A stretch of 64,000 nucleotides of DNA from Vibrio sp. FE10 (GCF_030297155.1 NZ_AP028067.1:3472001-3536000), one strand, 5' to 3'. Shown: positions 51,891 to 60,991, counted from the first letter of the stretch. Made by a program: numbers and translations. The notes: generated by a model not told the origin, from the sequence alone.

Positions 51891-51956
51891 ATGTTTGATA
51901 TCGCTCTATACGAACCAGAAATTGCGCCCAATACGGGTAAAATACCCACCCGTTAA
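51891..51956 (+). pseudogene. trmL: Truncated 5' end of trmL, interrupted by island
   Basis: Starting at the ATG of 51891 the frame reads MFDIALYEPEIAPNTG, the start of the tRNA 2'-O-methyltransferase TrmL (family: YEPEIPPNTGNIIRL). The frame then diverges into KIPTR and a stop at 51954. The break is at codon 16-17 (about 51939-51941). The remaining native part is not in the window up to 64000. Confidence 0.85.
51933..51953. repeat. Nested inverted repeats at the island left junction
   Basis: ACGGGT (51933-51938) is inverted as ACCCGT (51948-51953), and GGGTA (51935-51939) as TACCC (51943-51947). One arm is trmL sequence and the other island sequence. This is the geometry expected of a tyrosine-recombinase core site. 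Confidence 0.6.
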
Positions 51957-52037
51957 AATCGGCAACTTTTTTTACAGAAAATTTGGCTAACTCAAAATTC
52001 TTTTACTACGCTATTCATACTGCTAACAACTGTATGG

Positions 52038-53240
52038 ATGATCATGAAAAGAATACTGAGTCGCGACGTTGAGTTTGAAGATCGCAAGATAGAAACTCTC
52101 CATTCATTCTATGATGATAATTTAGATCCAATATTGTTGCCTAATCTATGGCTATTGCATCTGTCCCTTAATCAAGCGGTATACGGGTGGCGTAAAACAG
52201 GTACCAAGAGAAGATCTCAACGGACGCCAAAGAACGTAGAAATAGCGTTTACGCAAAATGATATTTCAGAGAATACTGCCCACAACTACGTCGGACACGT
52301 ATTCAAGCTACTAAACCACATTAACGATAAGCCACAGATTAACGTTCACTATACAGAGCAACTGACCTCCCGTTTCATCAACGACTATCTCAACAATGTT
52401 TTACCTGAGCGCTTAGACTCTATCGCCTCTGTCAAAGCGCACCAAGCGGGTATTGCTGCGTATTGTAACTTTCTTTGCGCGCTTGGCATTTGGCCGCTAG
52501 AGCAAAACCGTCCTACTACGATTTACCGCAAAACAAGACAATACATGGCGGACAAAGATACCAGGCCGCGGAAAATCAATTATATTACGAGTGATGAATA
52601 CAGTGATCTCTTGCGCACATGCACCTCGAAGCGCGATAAACTCATCCTTGCAATGGGCTACGAAGTTGGCCTGAGAGCCTCTGAAAATATTGGCTTAGAG
52701 CTCAATGACAACGGAAAGCACAAAGGCTTACGCCCACTGTTCGAAGAGCTCGAATCGACGCCAAGCAAAATGCAGTTTGAATACATTCTTCGCGCAAAAT
52801 ACACCAAGGGGAGCAAAACGGGCGCTATCTATTTTGATCGTGAGTTACTTCAGCAAATGAAGGATTACCATGATGGCGAGCGCGCTGCTGTGGTGGAAAA
52901 GTCCGGCGTTGATGCACCAACGCTGTTCATTCGATACGATCACGATGGCAGGGGGCAAAGTATTAGCGTTGAACATGCCTCAAATATGTTCAAAAACATC
53001 AAGGAGAAATTGTCTTACCTCAATCAATCACTGAGTTACCACGACCTTCGCCACTCCTTTGCCACCATTCTATACCATGAAGAACTTCTCGATTCTAACG
53101 GTCAAGAGACTCGCTCTGAGAGCGCAGCGCTTGAGACAGTGCGTAAGCGACTTCGTCATGCCGAAGGCAGTAAAACCGTTCATCGCTATATTCGCCTGCG
53201 CACAGTTATGTTATCACGCGAAACCGGAGCGGCAGCATGA
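52038..53240 (+). CDS. Tyrosine recombinase, first of trio (GinA-like)
   Basis: The 400-aa site-specific recombinase has the full catalytic set: Arg in GLRASENIGL (about 211), Lys in YTKGSKTG (about 256), HxxR in YHDLRHSFAT (about 335), a second His in RLRHAEGSK, and the nucleophile Tyr in VHRYIRLR (about 383). The N-terminal half is a SAM-like DNA-binding region. It starts 80-100 nt inside the island. The stop overlaps the next start by 4 nt (ATGA). An alternative start is two codons later. Confidence 0.9.
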   Translation: MIMKRILSRDVEFEDRKIETLHSFYDDNLDPILLPNLWLLHLSLNQAVYGWRKTGTKRRSQRTPKNVEIAFTQNDISENTAHNYVGHVFKLLNHINDKPQINVHYTEQLTSRFINDYLNNVLPERLDSIASVKAHQAGIAAYCNFLCALGIWPLEQNRPTTIYRKTRQYMADKDTRPRKINYITSDEYSDLLRTCTSKRDKLILAMGYEVGLRASENIGLELNDNGKHKGLRPLFEELESTPSKMQFEYILRAKYTKGSKTGAIYFDRELLQQMKDYHDGERAAVVEKSGVDAPTLFIRYDHDGRGQSISVEHASNMFKNIKEKLSYLNQSLSYHDLRHSFATILYHEELLDSNGQETRSESAALETVRKRLRHAEGSKTVHRYIRLRTVMLSRETGAAA

Positions 53241-55324
53241 GTGAGAAAACGCCTAGTAACTTCGATATCGCATTACCCGAGCAGCCACAAAGTCTATTGT
53301 CTTCACCAACTCGCTTGGTCCTCGACGATAAAGTCTACCCCTTGGACAATCCACACCAAGATGCAAAATCGATTTACCATACGATTCATACCGCGCTGCT
53401 GTCAGATTGGTGGAGTGAGAGCCTTAGAGAGGCGACGCAAGCCAATCACAAATGCACCTTGGGCACCTTTCTTAACTGGTTGTCTGACCATCAATTAACT
53501 GAGGGGAACCGCTTTGACGTACTCAACGACTACCAAGCCTTTCGAGTGAACGAAGCGAATGTGAAACCACAAAGCACTGGCGCTGGGAATCTGCTCATTC
53601 TATTGCAAACTGGCTGCGACCATGGCGAATTAGAAGGACAATATCGTTACATCGAGACTTTGATTGACAGCACTAAGGTTCTAGAGCCTGAGGACCGGAT
53701 ACCAGATACACTCACTGGCTGGTTTTCACAGATGGACTGGTTACGCACAATCGTTGGCGATGATGACTGGCTCGCGATGGAAAGCCCCAAACGGCTGATG
53801 GAAAGCTTTAGTGTGACCATCGCCAGCACACTGTTGTGGGTGCAAAAAATCAGGTCGGCTATCAGAGCGTTAGTAAAGAAAAATCCTAACCTTGCCACCA
53901 TCGGTGAGAATTTACACAACAAAAGTGGCCGTAATGCCCACTACTGCCGAGAATTGTTGATATTGGCCTCACGAGACCCAGCGCTACCCGCTGGAACCCT
54001 TGATTTGTTGCTCGCTGATTTTGCCCCGCCCACGGAGCACGAGTATTGTCGGAGCACTCTACAGGCAGGTAAGAGTGTTTCATTAAAACTTAGGATTGAC
54101 GGTCTATACAAACCGGTCTTTTTTCAATCAACTCTCTTTGCACTTGAAAACATAGACAGTCCGAGCGAAATCGAGTCACATCTGGCAGCTTGGCTGTGTG
54201 CATGGCAGACCGTGCAGGCCGCAGATATCCAAAAACTCAAACCCCATCACTTTACTGTCCACACCAACAAGCAAGGCCGCCCTATCTCTCTGCAATGTAA
54301 TTACTACAAAGGCAGAAGCGGTCGCTCCCAAGAGCCACCGGTACTGGATGCACAACAAATCGAATTTAAGGCGCTCATAAAGTTTCTCAACACATGGTCA
54401 TGTGACAATAAACGTTTGTTATCTAATTTCCAAACGAGAACTCACTATTCTCCCAACAGTGAATACATCTCCTTGTCTCGCAGTTTAGTTCGCATCTGGA
54501 CAATAACCACGATCTCTCGTGAGATTCAAACAGAGCTGAATACTCGAAAAGCAAGCGACCGTTTCCGGCGTTTGTTCATGGCAATTGCACGCCATGGTGG
54601 TAAGGCCTTTGATCCCTGGGGAAAGAGACAAAAAAAACTAAAACAACCCAATAGTGTGAAAGCCTATCACGCATCCGCCGCTCGACCTTTACCACCATTA
54701 TTGTTTGGAGCCTCGGCCATTAAGACCAGTGCAGTCCAAGCGCGCAGCGACCAGTATCGTGATGGCGATTTTGTAAATGTTAACTCACACTCCGCTGCAA
54801 CTGAAAAAATGCACTATATGACCGACCAGAATAAAGAGTGGGTGAATCAAAATGGCCGGATAACGCGCATCGTGCTCAATGATATTGAGAATCATGCCTA
54901 CAAACCGAACCTCGACCTGGCGGTAATTTCGGCACGAGAACGTCGCCTGCAAACCAAGGTTATGCAGTTAGCACCGGGACAATCAGTACGCATTAACCCG
55001 CTGGGAGAGCCTCTCACACCAAGTCCGTCCGATGCAGGGATGGTGGGGGAAGCAGATGAATACATTGTCTGGGATACGCCTGAAACGGTGGTGTGTTTTC
55101 TGCATTACCTAGCAGAAGCCGAGCGTCAATCAAATCCGCTTATTGCTCACGCCTTGCCTTTCTTTGAACGTACGGTGTTGCCGACGGCAGAATGGATGTC
55201 CTCATTATTGAATAATGACCTGAGCCCGCAGACAGTCAGAGATGGGCGTCAGCAATATGACCAACTGCGTGGCGTGTTGCCAGCACTGTTTAATAATCAA
55301 TTGCACGGAGGTGTTGGCACATGA
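53237..55324 (+). CDS. Tyrosine-recombinase-like protein, second of trio (GinB-like)
   Basis: The 695-aa protein looks like a large, degenerate tyrosine recombinase. Its fold is suggested by WLCAWQTVQAADIQKL (about 318-333, where the catalytic Arg is not evident), a Lys-containing NYYKGRSGRSQEP (about 353-365), and NSHSAATEKMHYM (about 515-527), which resembles the His...Tyr block. Position and size match TnpB of Tn554 and GinB of GInts. It overlaps both neighbours by 4 nt. It may be a structural partner rather than the strand-cleaving subunit. Confidence 0.75.
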   Translation: MSEKTPSNFDIALPEQPQSLLSSPTRLVLDDKVYPLDNPHQDAKSIYHTIHTALLSDWWSESLREATQANHKCTLGTFLNWLSDHQLTEGNRFDVLNDYQAFRVNEANVKPQSTGAGNLLILLQTGCDHGELEGQYRYIETLIDSTKVLEPEDRIPDTLTGWFSQMDWLRTIVGDDDWLAMESPKRLMESFSVTIASTLLWVQKIRSAIRALVKKNPNLATIGENLHNKSGRNAHYCRELLILASRDPALPAGTLDLLLADFAPPTEHEYCRSTLQAGKSVSLKLRIDGLYKPVFFQSTLFALENIDSPSEIESHLAAWLCAWQTVQAADIQKLKPHHFTVHTNKQGRPISLQCNYYKGRSGRSQEPPVLDAQQIEFKALIKFLNTWSCDNKRLLSNFQTRTHYSPNSEYISLSRSLVRIWTITTISREIQTELNTRKASDRFRRLFMAIARHGGKAFDPWGKRQKKLKQPNSVKAYHASAARPLPPLLFGASAIKTSAVQARSDQYRDGDFVNVNSHSAATEKMHYMTDQNKEWVNQNGRITRIVLNDIENHAYKPNLDLAVISARERRLQTKVMQLAPGQSVRINPLGEPLTPSPSDAGMVGEADEYIVWDTPETVVCFLHYLAEAERQSNPLIAHALPFFERTVLPTAEWMSSLLNNDLSPQTVRDGRQQYDQLRGVLPALFNNQLHGGVGT

Positions 55325-58080
55325 AAATACCGCTACCCAAGCATGCCAGTCATGACCAGTTTTCGCCCGAGCTGCTGCAACAACAGCTCAAAAACCTCGG
55401 AAGCTCTAGTGACATAACCGCAAGCCAATGGGCCTTCGACGGTCTCACGGTCAATTTTTCAGCGCTAATGCACTTAGAGCAAGACAACCCGCACTGGTGT
55501 GCTCAGATAGGTATGAGCCCAGCTTGGCTGGCTCGGCTCCTCCTGCTTGAACAGTGCCGTGGTTTAAGAGGTTCAACTTCCATTCACTATGCTTTTTCTG
55601 CAATAACCAAGTGGTTGTTCTGGCTGTTTGAACGATACCATACCGGACAACACATTGGGCGTGAGCAAAGCTCGCTCGTCATTACTCAAAATGACCTCCA
55701 AGAGTTATTTGAATACCTTGTCATGCATGCGATGTCCGAGGAAGGGGTACCAGAGCGCCGCTTGACACCTTGCTCGTTTGGAATAATCGACAAGGGTATT
55801 GCAATTAGGGACTGGCGACGGACGCTTGCTCAGCTTGGCCTAAATTCTATAGGTTTTACCAGCGCTTTCTCTAAAAACGTACAAACCAAACATTGGAAGG
55901 AAGTCATTGAACGTGCCTCGAGGGGAGAACTATCGTATGCAGACTGGAAGTCAGGAGGCAGTTTTAACTACCTCACACTCGATTACGGCCGCCACTACAT
56001 TGAGCACTGCACAACGTTTTTCTCACAGCACATTGCGATGGCAACGGCGCTCAAACTGACCTTAGAGAGCGTCGATACCATTATGAACCTTAGTGGAGCT
56101 CACCGCTTGGCCTGTACTCAGTCAATCCATCACTTTCTGCAAGGCAAAGAGGTTAACCAACTCCCACGAGGCATCACCCAAAATAACAATGGGTATCGCA
56201 AAGTGAGCGACAGCAACTTACTCAAGATTCAACAGGCCACACAAACGGTTTACGACCGTCATCTTCGCCCTCTGAGAGCCAGTGAAGCCATGCTGAGTGA
56301 CTCGGAAATCGCAGCAATGGCAAAGGAGTTCAATCTTGACGACACATCGCTCAATGAGCAGGGCTGGCTACGCCAAATTGTGATGGTTTTCCTGTGCAAA
56401 TTTGACCCGGTGCATAACGTTTGCTCGGATGTGACTATCGCTTTGCACGACAAATGGCTGGCAGGAATCGTTGGGCCTCGACTTGGAGGCTTGAAAAAAT
56501 TAAGGGGCTGGCTGAGCTCTCGCTGGCAAACTCTGCACGACGAAGTTGATACTGCCTTGCCCACAGAAGAGTGGTTTAGAGACCTTGGCTTAGTGATACG
56601 CGAGGGGGGGGGGAGATCCACCTACTTGCATGAATTTATCGCAAGGGTTATCGACGCCGGGCTAGCCCAAGTGGTTGCTCTCAACGGCTGGCGTGAATCA
56701 GAATACGGTTGGTCACTTCAAGATATCCACATCACACGCAATCGTGATGCGTTAGACCAGCACACCATGCCTTTTCGTTATAGCGTAAAATGGGTGGTAC
56801 CCAAGACGTCCGGTGAGGCTAAGCTCAACCGCGAAATCACTCAAAGTACCTATCTGGCTGCGCAGCAATTGGCCCAGTTGGTCATGGCTTCCCCCGGTTG
56901 TCCCGCCCTCTACCCAAGTCGCAACCTAAAAGCAGCTGAGAAATCTGCTGAACCGGTCAGTAACCGTTTTGCAAACCTGTGGCGCCATTTTGTTGATTAC
57001 TACCCGCCCTTTGTTCAATTAGACAAAGCACAAGCTCTAGACAAACTGCGCGTGCAAGCGAAGGCTCAAGTATTAACGTGTGAGGAGCAACAGCAACTCT
57101 CCCAACTGTCTGAGGAAAGTAAAAGAGAAGATTGGACTCGCCTGCTGGATGACCGATTGCTTATCGAGGCGCATCGCAGAGCGCGTGACGAGCGCGAGCG
57201 AGTGATTTTCTTTTTAGAAACAGCTGCTCGGAGAAAACTGCTTGAGCGCTATTGCTGCAGCGAATTGCCAGACTCAATGCAAAAATTGCTCGATAAGCAC
57301 CTTTGCGATGCCACAAAACAAGATATCCAATCTCGCGCAGCATCTTTAGATTTCCCTGTAAGCTACACAAAGGCAGTGGTACACGAGATGATGGAGGGGT
57401 GCCTCTATCCTACCCCACATGCATTTCGCCACATCTGGGCAGAGGCGGTATACCGACGCTTCGACGGCGATGTTGGCTGGATGATACGTTCACAATTTAA
57501 GCATATCAGTCAAAGCATGTGGCTTGCTTACATTCGAAATAAAGACAACCGCCGCCAGCATGATACCGTCAAGCGGCGCGCCATCAATAGTCTGCTGAGT
57601 AATTACATGAAGAAAAAAGGCAAGGGCTTCGCCGGCAAGCTCAACACCTTGCTTCGCAGGACCTTTGCTAAAACTCAAGTTGTTAATACCGAGAAGATTG
57701 ATGGCCTAGTCGCTCAGTTTGCAGAGCAGGAAATCAAAGACATTAAATCCAATCCGTGGGGTTTCTGCATTCTACTCAAGCGTAACCAACACCGCGCCAA
57801 ATGTGCCGTTGGAGGTACCCCTCAGAGACAAAATGCCTGCGCTGGACTGTGCCTTGGTTGTGTAAACAACCTCTCTCAAGAGGGCAATGTGCAAGGTATT
57901 TTACTTGCGATTGGCAATGACATCAAACTGTTAGAGACTCCCGGTGTTCCAACCGCATGGCGTGAGCCTGCACTCACAACAGTAAAAAACGCTCTCAAGC
58001 ACCTAAAAAAACTATCCGTGAACGAGCAGATTATTAACGCCCTGCAGGCCTCCCTAAACACGAAGGAAAACGCAGCATGA
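55321..58080 (+). CDS. Large tyrosine-recombinase-like protein, third of trio (GinC-like)
   Basis: The 919-aa protein has a recognisable C-terminal recombinase core: Arg in GWRESEYGW (about 458), Lys in VPKTSGEAKL (about 495), HxxRH in TPHAFRHIWAE (about 703), and His/Tyr in FKHISQSMWLAYIRNK (about 728-737). A Cys cluster CAVGG...CAGLCLGC (about 833-850) could bind zinc. The N-terminal 400 residues are unassigned. A run of ten G at 56604-56613 (codons about 428-431, encoding EGGGR) is a potential slippage site. It overlaps the genes on both sides by 4 nt. Confidence 0.8.
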   Translation: MKIPLPKHASHDQFSPELLQQQLKNLGSSSDITASQWAFDGLTVNFSALMHLEQDNPHWCAQIGMSPAWLARLLLLEQCRGLRGSTSIHYAFSAITKWLFWLFERYHTGQHIGREQSSLVITQNDLQELFEYLVMHAMSEEGVPERRLTPCSFGIIDKGIAIRDWRRTLAQLGLNSIGFTSAFSKNVQTKHWKEVIERASRGELSYADWKSGGSFNYLTLDYGRHYIEHCTTFFSQHIAMATALKLTLESVDTIMNLSGAHRLACTQSIHHFLQGKEVNQLPRGITQNNNGYRKVSDSNLLKIQQATQTVYDRHLRPLRASEAMLSDSEIAAMAKEFNLDDTSLNEQGWLRQIVMVFLCKFDPVHNVCSDVTIALHDKWLAGIVGPRLGGLKKLRGWLSSRWQTLHDEVDTALPTEEWFRDLGLVIREGGGRSTYLHEFIARVIDAGLAQVVALNGWRESEYGWSLQDIHITRNRDALDQHTMPFRYSVKWVVPKTSGEAKLNREITQSTYLAAQQLAQLVMASPGCPALYPSRNLKAAEKSAEPVSNRFANLWRHFVDYYPPFVQLDKAQALDKLRVQAKAQVLTCEEQQQLSQLSEESKREDWTRLLDDRLLIEAHRRARDERERVIFFLETAARRKLLERYCCSELPDSMQKLLDKHLCDATKQDIQSRAASLDFPVSYTKAVVHEMMEGCLYPTPHAFRHIWAEAVYRRFDGDVGWMIRSQFKHISQSMWLAYIRNKDNRRQHDTVKRRAINSLLSNYMKKKGKGFAGKLNTLLRRTFAKTQVVNTEKIDGLVAQFAEQEIKDIKSNPWGFCILLKRNQHRAKCAVGGTPQRQNACAGLCLGCVNNLSQEGNVQGILLAIGNDIKLLETPGVPTAWREPALTTVKNALKHLKKLSVNEQIINALQASLNTKENAA

Positions 58081-58595
58081 GCCTAGACCTAATGCATTTG
58101 CAAGCTGAGCTCGAGCGACAGCCTGATGAGCACCCAAGTTGGGTATCAGCAAACAATAAATCACTCGAAGCCTGGCAGGCACTAAAGACGTTCGAAAAAG
58201 AGCGCCAAGCATACATCAAGAGCCACCGAAAACCGGAGGATTTCAAGAAAACCAGTTTTTGGCAAGTTAGGGTTAGTGAGGTTGCTAATGCAATTGGAGT
58301 GCGGCCTTCCTACTTGGATCCAAAGCGCGGCGTGAAGTGGTCGTCTGACTTTCGTGCGGCGCTGGATAAGTGCAACAAAGAACTAGCAAAAAAAAAAGTG
58401 AGCCGTCTCGAGACATACAGAAAAAATAAGGCCAATGGTCTCGCTGCAAAAAAAAGAGACGAGGTTGATGCACTTGTTCGCTTACTCAGAAAAGAGAATG
58501 AGGCACTGAACAACAAACTGAGCGAAGTAAATCTTGAGGGTATGCGCGTTATTCTATCGCTGCCCGTCAAAAAAGCGCTGAATTTGGATATCTAA
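58077..58595 (+). CDS. Small coiled-coil protein of recombinase operon (GinD/TnpC-like)
   Basis: The 172-aa, strongly basic and charged protein has a middle part SFWQVRVSEVANAIGVRPSYL that could be a small DNA-binding unit, and a C-terminal heptad stretch (RLLRKENEALNNKLSEVNL, about 137-155) that predicts a coiled coil. The same kind of protein closes the Tn554 (tnpC) and GInt (ginD) operons, where it aids or orients recombination. The start overlaps the ginC-like stop by 4 nt. Confidence 0.75.
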   Translation: MSLDLMHLQAELERQPDEHPSWVSANNKSLEAWQALKTFEKERQAYIKSHRKPEDFKKTSFWQVRVSEVANAIGVRPSYLDPKRGVKWSSDFRAALDKCNKELAKKKVSRLETYRKNKANGLAAKKRDEVDALVRLLRKENEALNNKLSEVNLEGMRVILSLPVKKALNLDI

Positions 58596-59114
58596 TCAAG
58601 AGTGACCTGCTCCAGCCAAACTGGACACTTCACTAAGTGACTTTTCCATATTGAATCTGTTTAGTTTGATTGAATACTCTAAGAAGGTTTTGCCCCAAAG
58701 TGAGCCAGAGATGGATTGAACTCAGTTTCAAACCCTGCAACTTGCCTTACTTTTCCTCATGTCTAGAGTTCCAACAATGTAGCTAAATTTTCTAATCCAC
58801 AACAGACTGACCTTCAATCACAGTTACACACGAATATGTTGTTCTACTATTTCTAGGCTGTTGAATAGTTGAGAACTAAAGGGAAGTTTATGATTGATAA
58901 CGAGCCTTGAATCGGAAGCAATGTGTGCTTACACTGTTTTCAACTAGAAATTATATTCGAAATAAAACATATATTTCAGTTAGTTATATGAGATGATTGA
59001 GATATGCTGAATACATCAATTCGTGCTGGCACGATATCAAAATGTTATGCAATCACTTGATTTTCAGTGATTGGTCTCCATATAAATTAAAAGGTTTTTT
59101 GGAGGATAGAATGT
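58596..59114. other. A/T-rich region before island cargo
   Basis: This 519-nt non-coding stretch holds one copy of the island repeat (58642-58704). The preceding 58604-58636 (TGACCTGCTCC ... TGGACACTTC) vaguely resembles an IS3-type end, which I cannot confirm. A GTTATGC word at 59044-59050 mirrors the GCATAAC at the start of the attC downstream. The next gene has a good Shine-Dalgarno (GGAGGATA). Confidence 0.5.
58642..58704. repeat. Island repeat, copy A (divergent, shorter)
   Basis: It starts TTTTCCATA and ends GGTTTTGCCCCAAAGTGAG, sharing both ends with the two other copies, but the middle is about 10 nt shorter and little conserved. Confidence 0.5.
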
Positions 59115-59678
59115 ATGAAAGTAGACTGGGTAATTGTTGCAACAATAGTTGCGCCATTGCTAGCGGCTTTGTTAGGAGCATGGTTAAGTCGGTGGTTTGA
59201 AAGCAGGCCTAAAATTTTAGTTTGGTATAGTCATCGTTCCGAGTTTGACATTAAGAATGAACCGCAAGAAGGTGAGCCAATTCGAGTTCATACACATGCG
59301 GTCAATTTAAAAAACACTGGTAAAAAATCTGCAAAAGATATCGTAGTTACTCATAATTACCTTCCTACAAATTTTCGCATTATCCCTCCAACTCCACATC
59401 GAGTTGAGGAGCTACCAGGGGGCGGAAAGAATATTGTTATTCCTAATTTGGTTCCGGACAAAGAGATAAGTATCTCTTATTTGTATTACCCCCCAGTTAC
59501 GTGGGCTCAGATAAATACAGCAGTAGAGTTTGATGAGGGGATGGCAAAAGTTATTGATGTTATCCCAACACCAAGTTTACCCAAAGCTTTTCAGCGTGTA
59601 GCTTTCACAATGATGTTTATTGGAACAGTTACAACTTTATATCTTATTGCAGAGCTGTTCCGTGTACTAATTGCATAA
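59115..59678 (+). CDS. Membrane protein with two TM segments, unknown function
   Basis: The 187-aa protein has an N-terminal membrane segment (about 4-24, WVIVATIVAPLLAALLGAWL), then a soluble beta-rich domain (about 34-150: VNLKNTGKKSAKDIVVTHN, PGGGKNIVIPNLVPDKEISISYLYY) that looks like an Ig/CARDB-type sandwich, and a second membrane segment at 165-186. I do not recognise the family. Its stop codon overlaps an integron attC site, so it looks like a mobile gene cassette. It is followed by a predicted nuclease gene on the same strand. Confidence 0.75.
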   Translation: MKVDWVIVATIVAPLLAALLGAWLSRWFESRPKILVWYSHRSEFDIKNEPQEGEPIRVHTHAVNLKNTGKKSAKDIVVTHNYLPTNFRIIPPTPHRVEELPGGGKNIVIPNLVPDKEISISYLYYPPVTWAQINTAVEFDEGMAKVIDVIPTPSLPKAFQRVAFTMMFIGTVTTLYLIAELFRVLIA

Positions 59679-59752
59679 CAAAGCAATCAAGGTGATGCGT
59701 TATACTCGGCGGTTTTGGTTCGGTGGGGCACACCTTATTGCGGGCGTTAGCT
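59673..59752 (+). other. Integron attC site
   Basis: The 80-nt element runs from GCATAAC (59673-59679) to GTTAGCT (59746-59752). The inner arms CAATCAAGGTG and CACACCTTATTG are complementary with one extra base, and the flanking TAACAAAGC / GCGGGCGTTA match Vibrio VCR-type attC ends. The middle (GGCGGTTTTGGTTCGGTGG) also recalls VCRs. It overlaps the stop of the preceding gene, the normal cassette layout. There is no integrase or attI nearby. Confidence 0.8.
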
Positions 59753-59776
59753 TGTTTATCAATATTGAGGAAAAAA

Positions 59777-60883
59777 ATGACAAACAGTTTTATGCATCAG
59801 CTCGTAGACTGGAAAGGCTTCGAGCTGTTTGTTCGTGATTTATATAGCTCATTTGATGATTTAGTCGTAGAGCATGATGTTACAGAGCTAGGCAAGTCTG
59901 GTGCCACAAGGCAAATAGATGTAAAGGTAACTCAGCGTTCTGCGTTTCATGAGATTGTTACTCTCATTGAGTGTAAATACTGGAAGAAACCGATTGAGAG
60001 AACAACTATTGATATAGTTGCAGCATCATTGGATGATCTAAATGCTTCCAAAGCGGTTGTATTTACAACCGTGGGCTATCAGCAAGGTGCTGAAGCGTAT
60101 GCTAAGTCGAAAAATATCGATATCTTTGTCGTGCGTGATTTACTTGAAGAGGAGTGGGGGAAGCCTGGGCGCAACATTGAAATGTACCTAAATATTGTTT
60201 CGGGAGAATTTGGTACATTAGGTTTCCCAGAGGCTAATGCTCTACTTATAGTAGAGGAGCAGCCTGAAGAAATGGATCTATCTCTTGAACTAAACAAAGA
60301 TAATGTTGGTGATCCTAAGTTCCAACTTTTTTCGGTTAAAAATGGTGAAGCAGGACCTAACTTTATAGAAATTTTGTCAAGGTTACATCAGTACCTGAAT
60401 ATGAGTGCAAACGATGTTTTAGGGAAAAATAATGAATACCTTGATAAGTATGTGACGTTTGAAATGAGTGTTGTTCTAGACCTTCGTGCGTATGAGTTTA
60501 GACAGGTGAGAAATCAGTATGCTGCCGTTAACTTGAGTAAAATGGTATTTTCATTTTCATCTCAAATTAACAGAAGTTTATTAGAAATCGATCGAGCTAA
60601 AAACCTAGATTATGCGTTGGTTGTGCAGGATTACCTAACTTCGCAAAGTCATATAGTTACAAAAGATAAAAATGGCTTGGTTCGTTTGGTGCCTCAAACA
60701 AACTCAAACCCACAAGGCAATGAACATCTAGTAAATGGCTCTACATATCAAATCTACTGTCAGCCTTGGGTAGGTGTTGATGATAGTAAGACTAATGTAA
60801 AAGCTAAGCTAAACGTTCCCTTGAACTTACAACTGGTACAAGACGAAGAATCAAAATTTAATTTCATCCAAACGACAAATTAA
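59777..60883 (+). CDS. Mrr-like PD-(D/E)XK nuclease domain protein
   Basis: This 368-aa protein starts at the ATG of 59777, preceded by GAGG. Its first about 150 residues match a restriction-endonuclease/Mrr-like fold: Glu16 in WKGFELFVRDLY, Asp48 in RQIDVKV, and Glu65-Cys-Lys67 in LIECKYWKK, a complete D...ExK site. The rest (about 160-368) is a beta-rich domain I do not recognise. No methyltransferase is adjacent, so it is not a standard type II system. The place in a cassette pair on an island suggests anti-phage defence (inference). Confidence 0.8.
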   Translation: MTNSFMHQLVDWKGFELFVRDLYSSFDDLVVEHDVTELGKSGATRQIDVKVTQRSAFHEIVTLIECKYWKKPIERTTIDIVAASLDDLNASKAVVFTTVGYQQGAEAYAKSKNIDIFVVRDLLEEEWGKPGRNIEMYLNIVSGEFGTLGFPEANALLIVEEQPEEMDLSLELNKDNVGDPKFQLFSVKNGEAGPNFIEILSRLHQYLNMSANDVLGKNNEYLDKYVTFEMSVVLDLRAYEFRQVRNQYAAVNLSKMVFSFSSQINRSLLEIDRAKNLDYALVVQDYLTSQSHIVTKDKNGLVRLVPQTNSNPQGNEHLVNGSTYQIYCQPWVGVDDSKTNVKAKLNVPLNLQLVQDEESKFNFIQTTN

Positions 60884-60894
60884 TAATTTAATAG

Positions 60895-60985
60895 TGATTC
60901 TCAACACTTGGTATTTTTGGTTTGGGTTAAGTTTAGTGTTGTATCCAATTTGAGTGTCATGGTAGCGTGGCTCACACGTTAATTG
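60895..60985 (+). other. Vestigial VCR-like attC
   Basis: After the nuclease gene the sequence GGTATTTTTGGTTTGGGTTAAGT...TTTAGTGTTGTAT follows the central part of a Vibrio VCR (GGTTTCGGTTGTTGTG...GTTTAGTGTTATGC). A GTTAATT core-like word ends it. The outer arms do not pair well, so it is probably degenerate. Confidence 0.4.
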
Positions 60986-60991
60986 GGTTGT

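Noticed and set aside
52038..58595. Recombinase-in-trio (RIT) element
   Set aside because: RIT elements carry three recombinases of similar size (about 300-420 aa). Here the sizes rise from 400 to 919 aa and a fourth coiled-coil gene is present, which fits GInt/Tn554 better.
58604..58636. IS3-family insertion sequence end
   Set aside because: The resemblance is only to a remembered motif; no transposase frame of useful length or matching second end was found.
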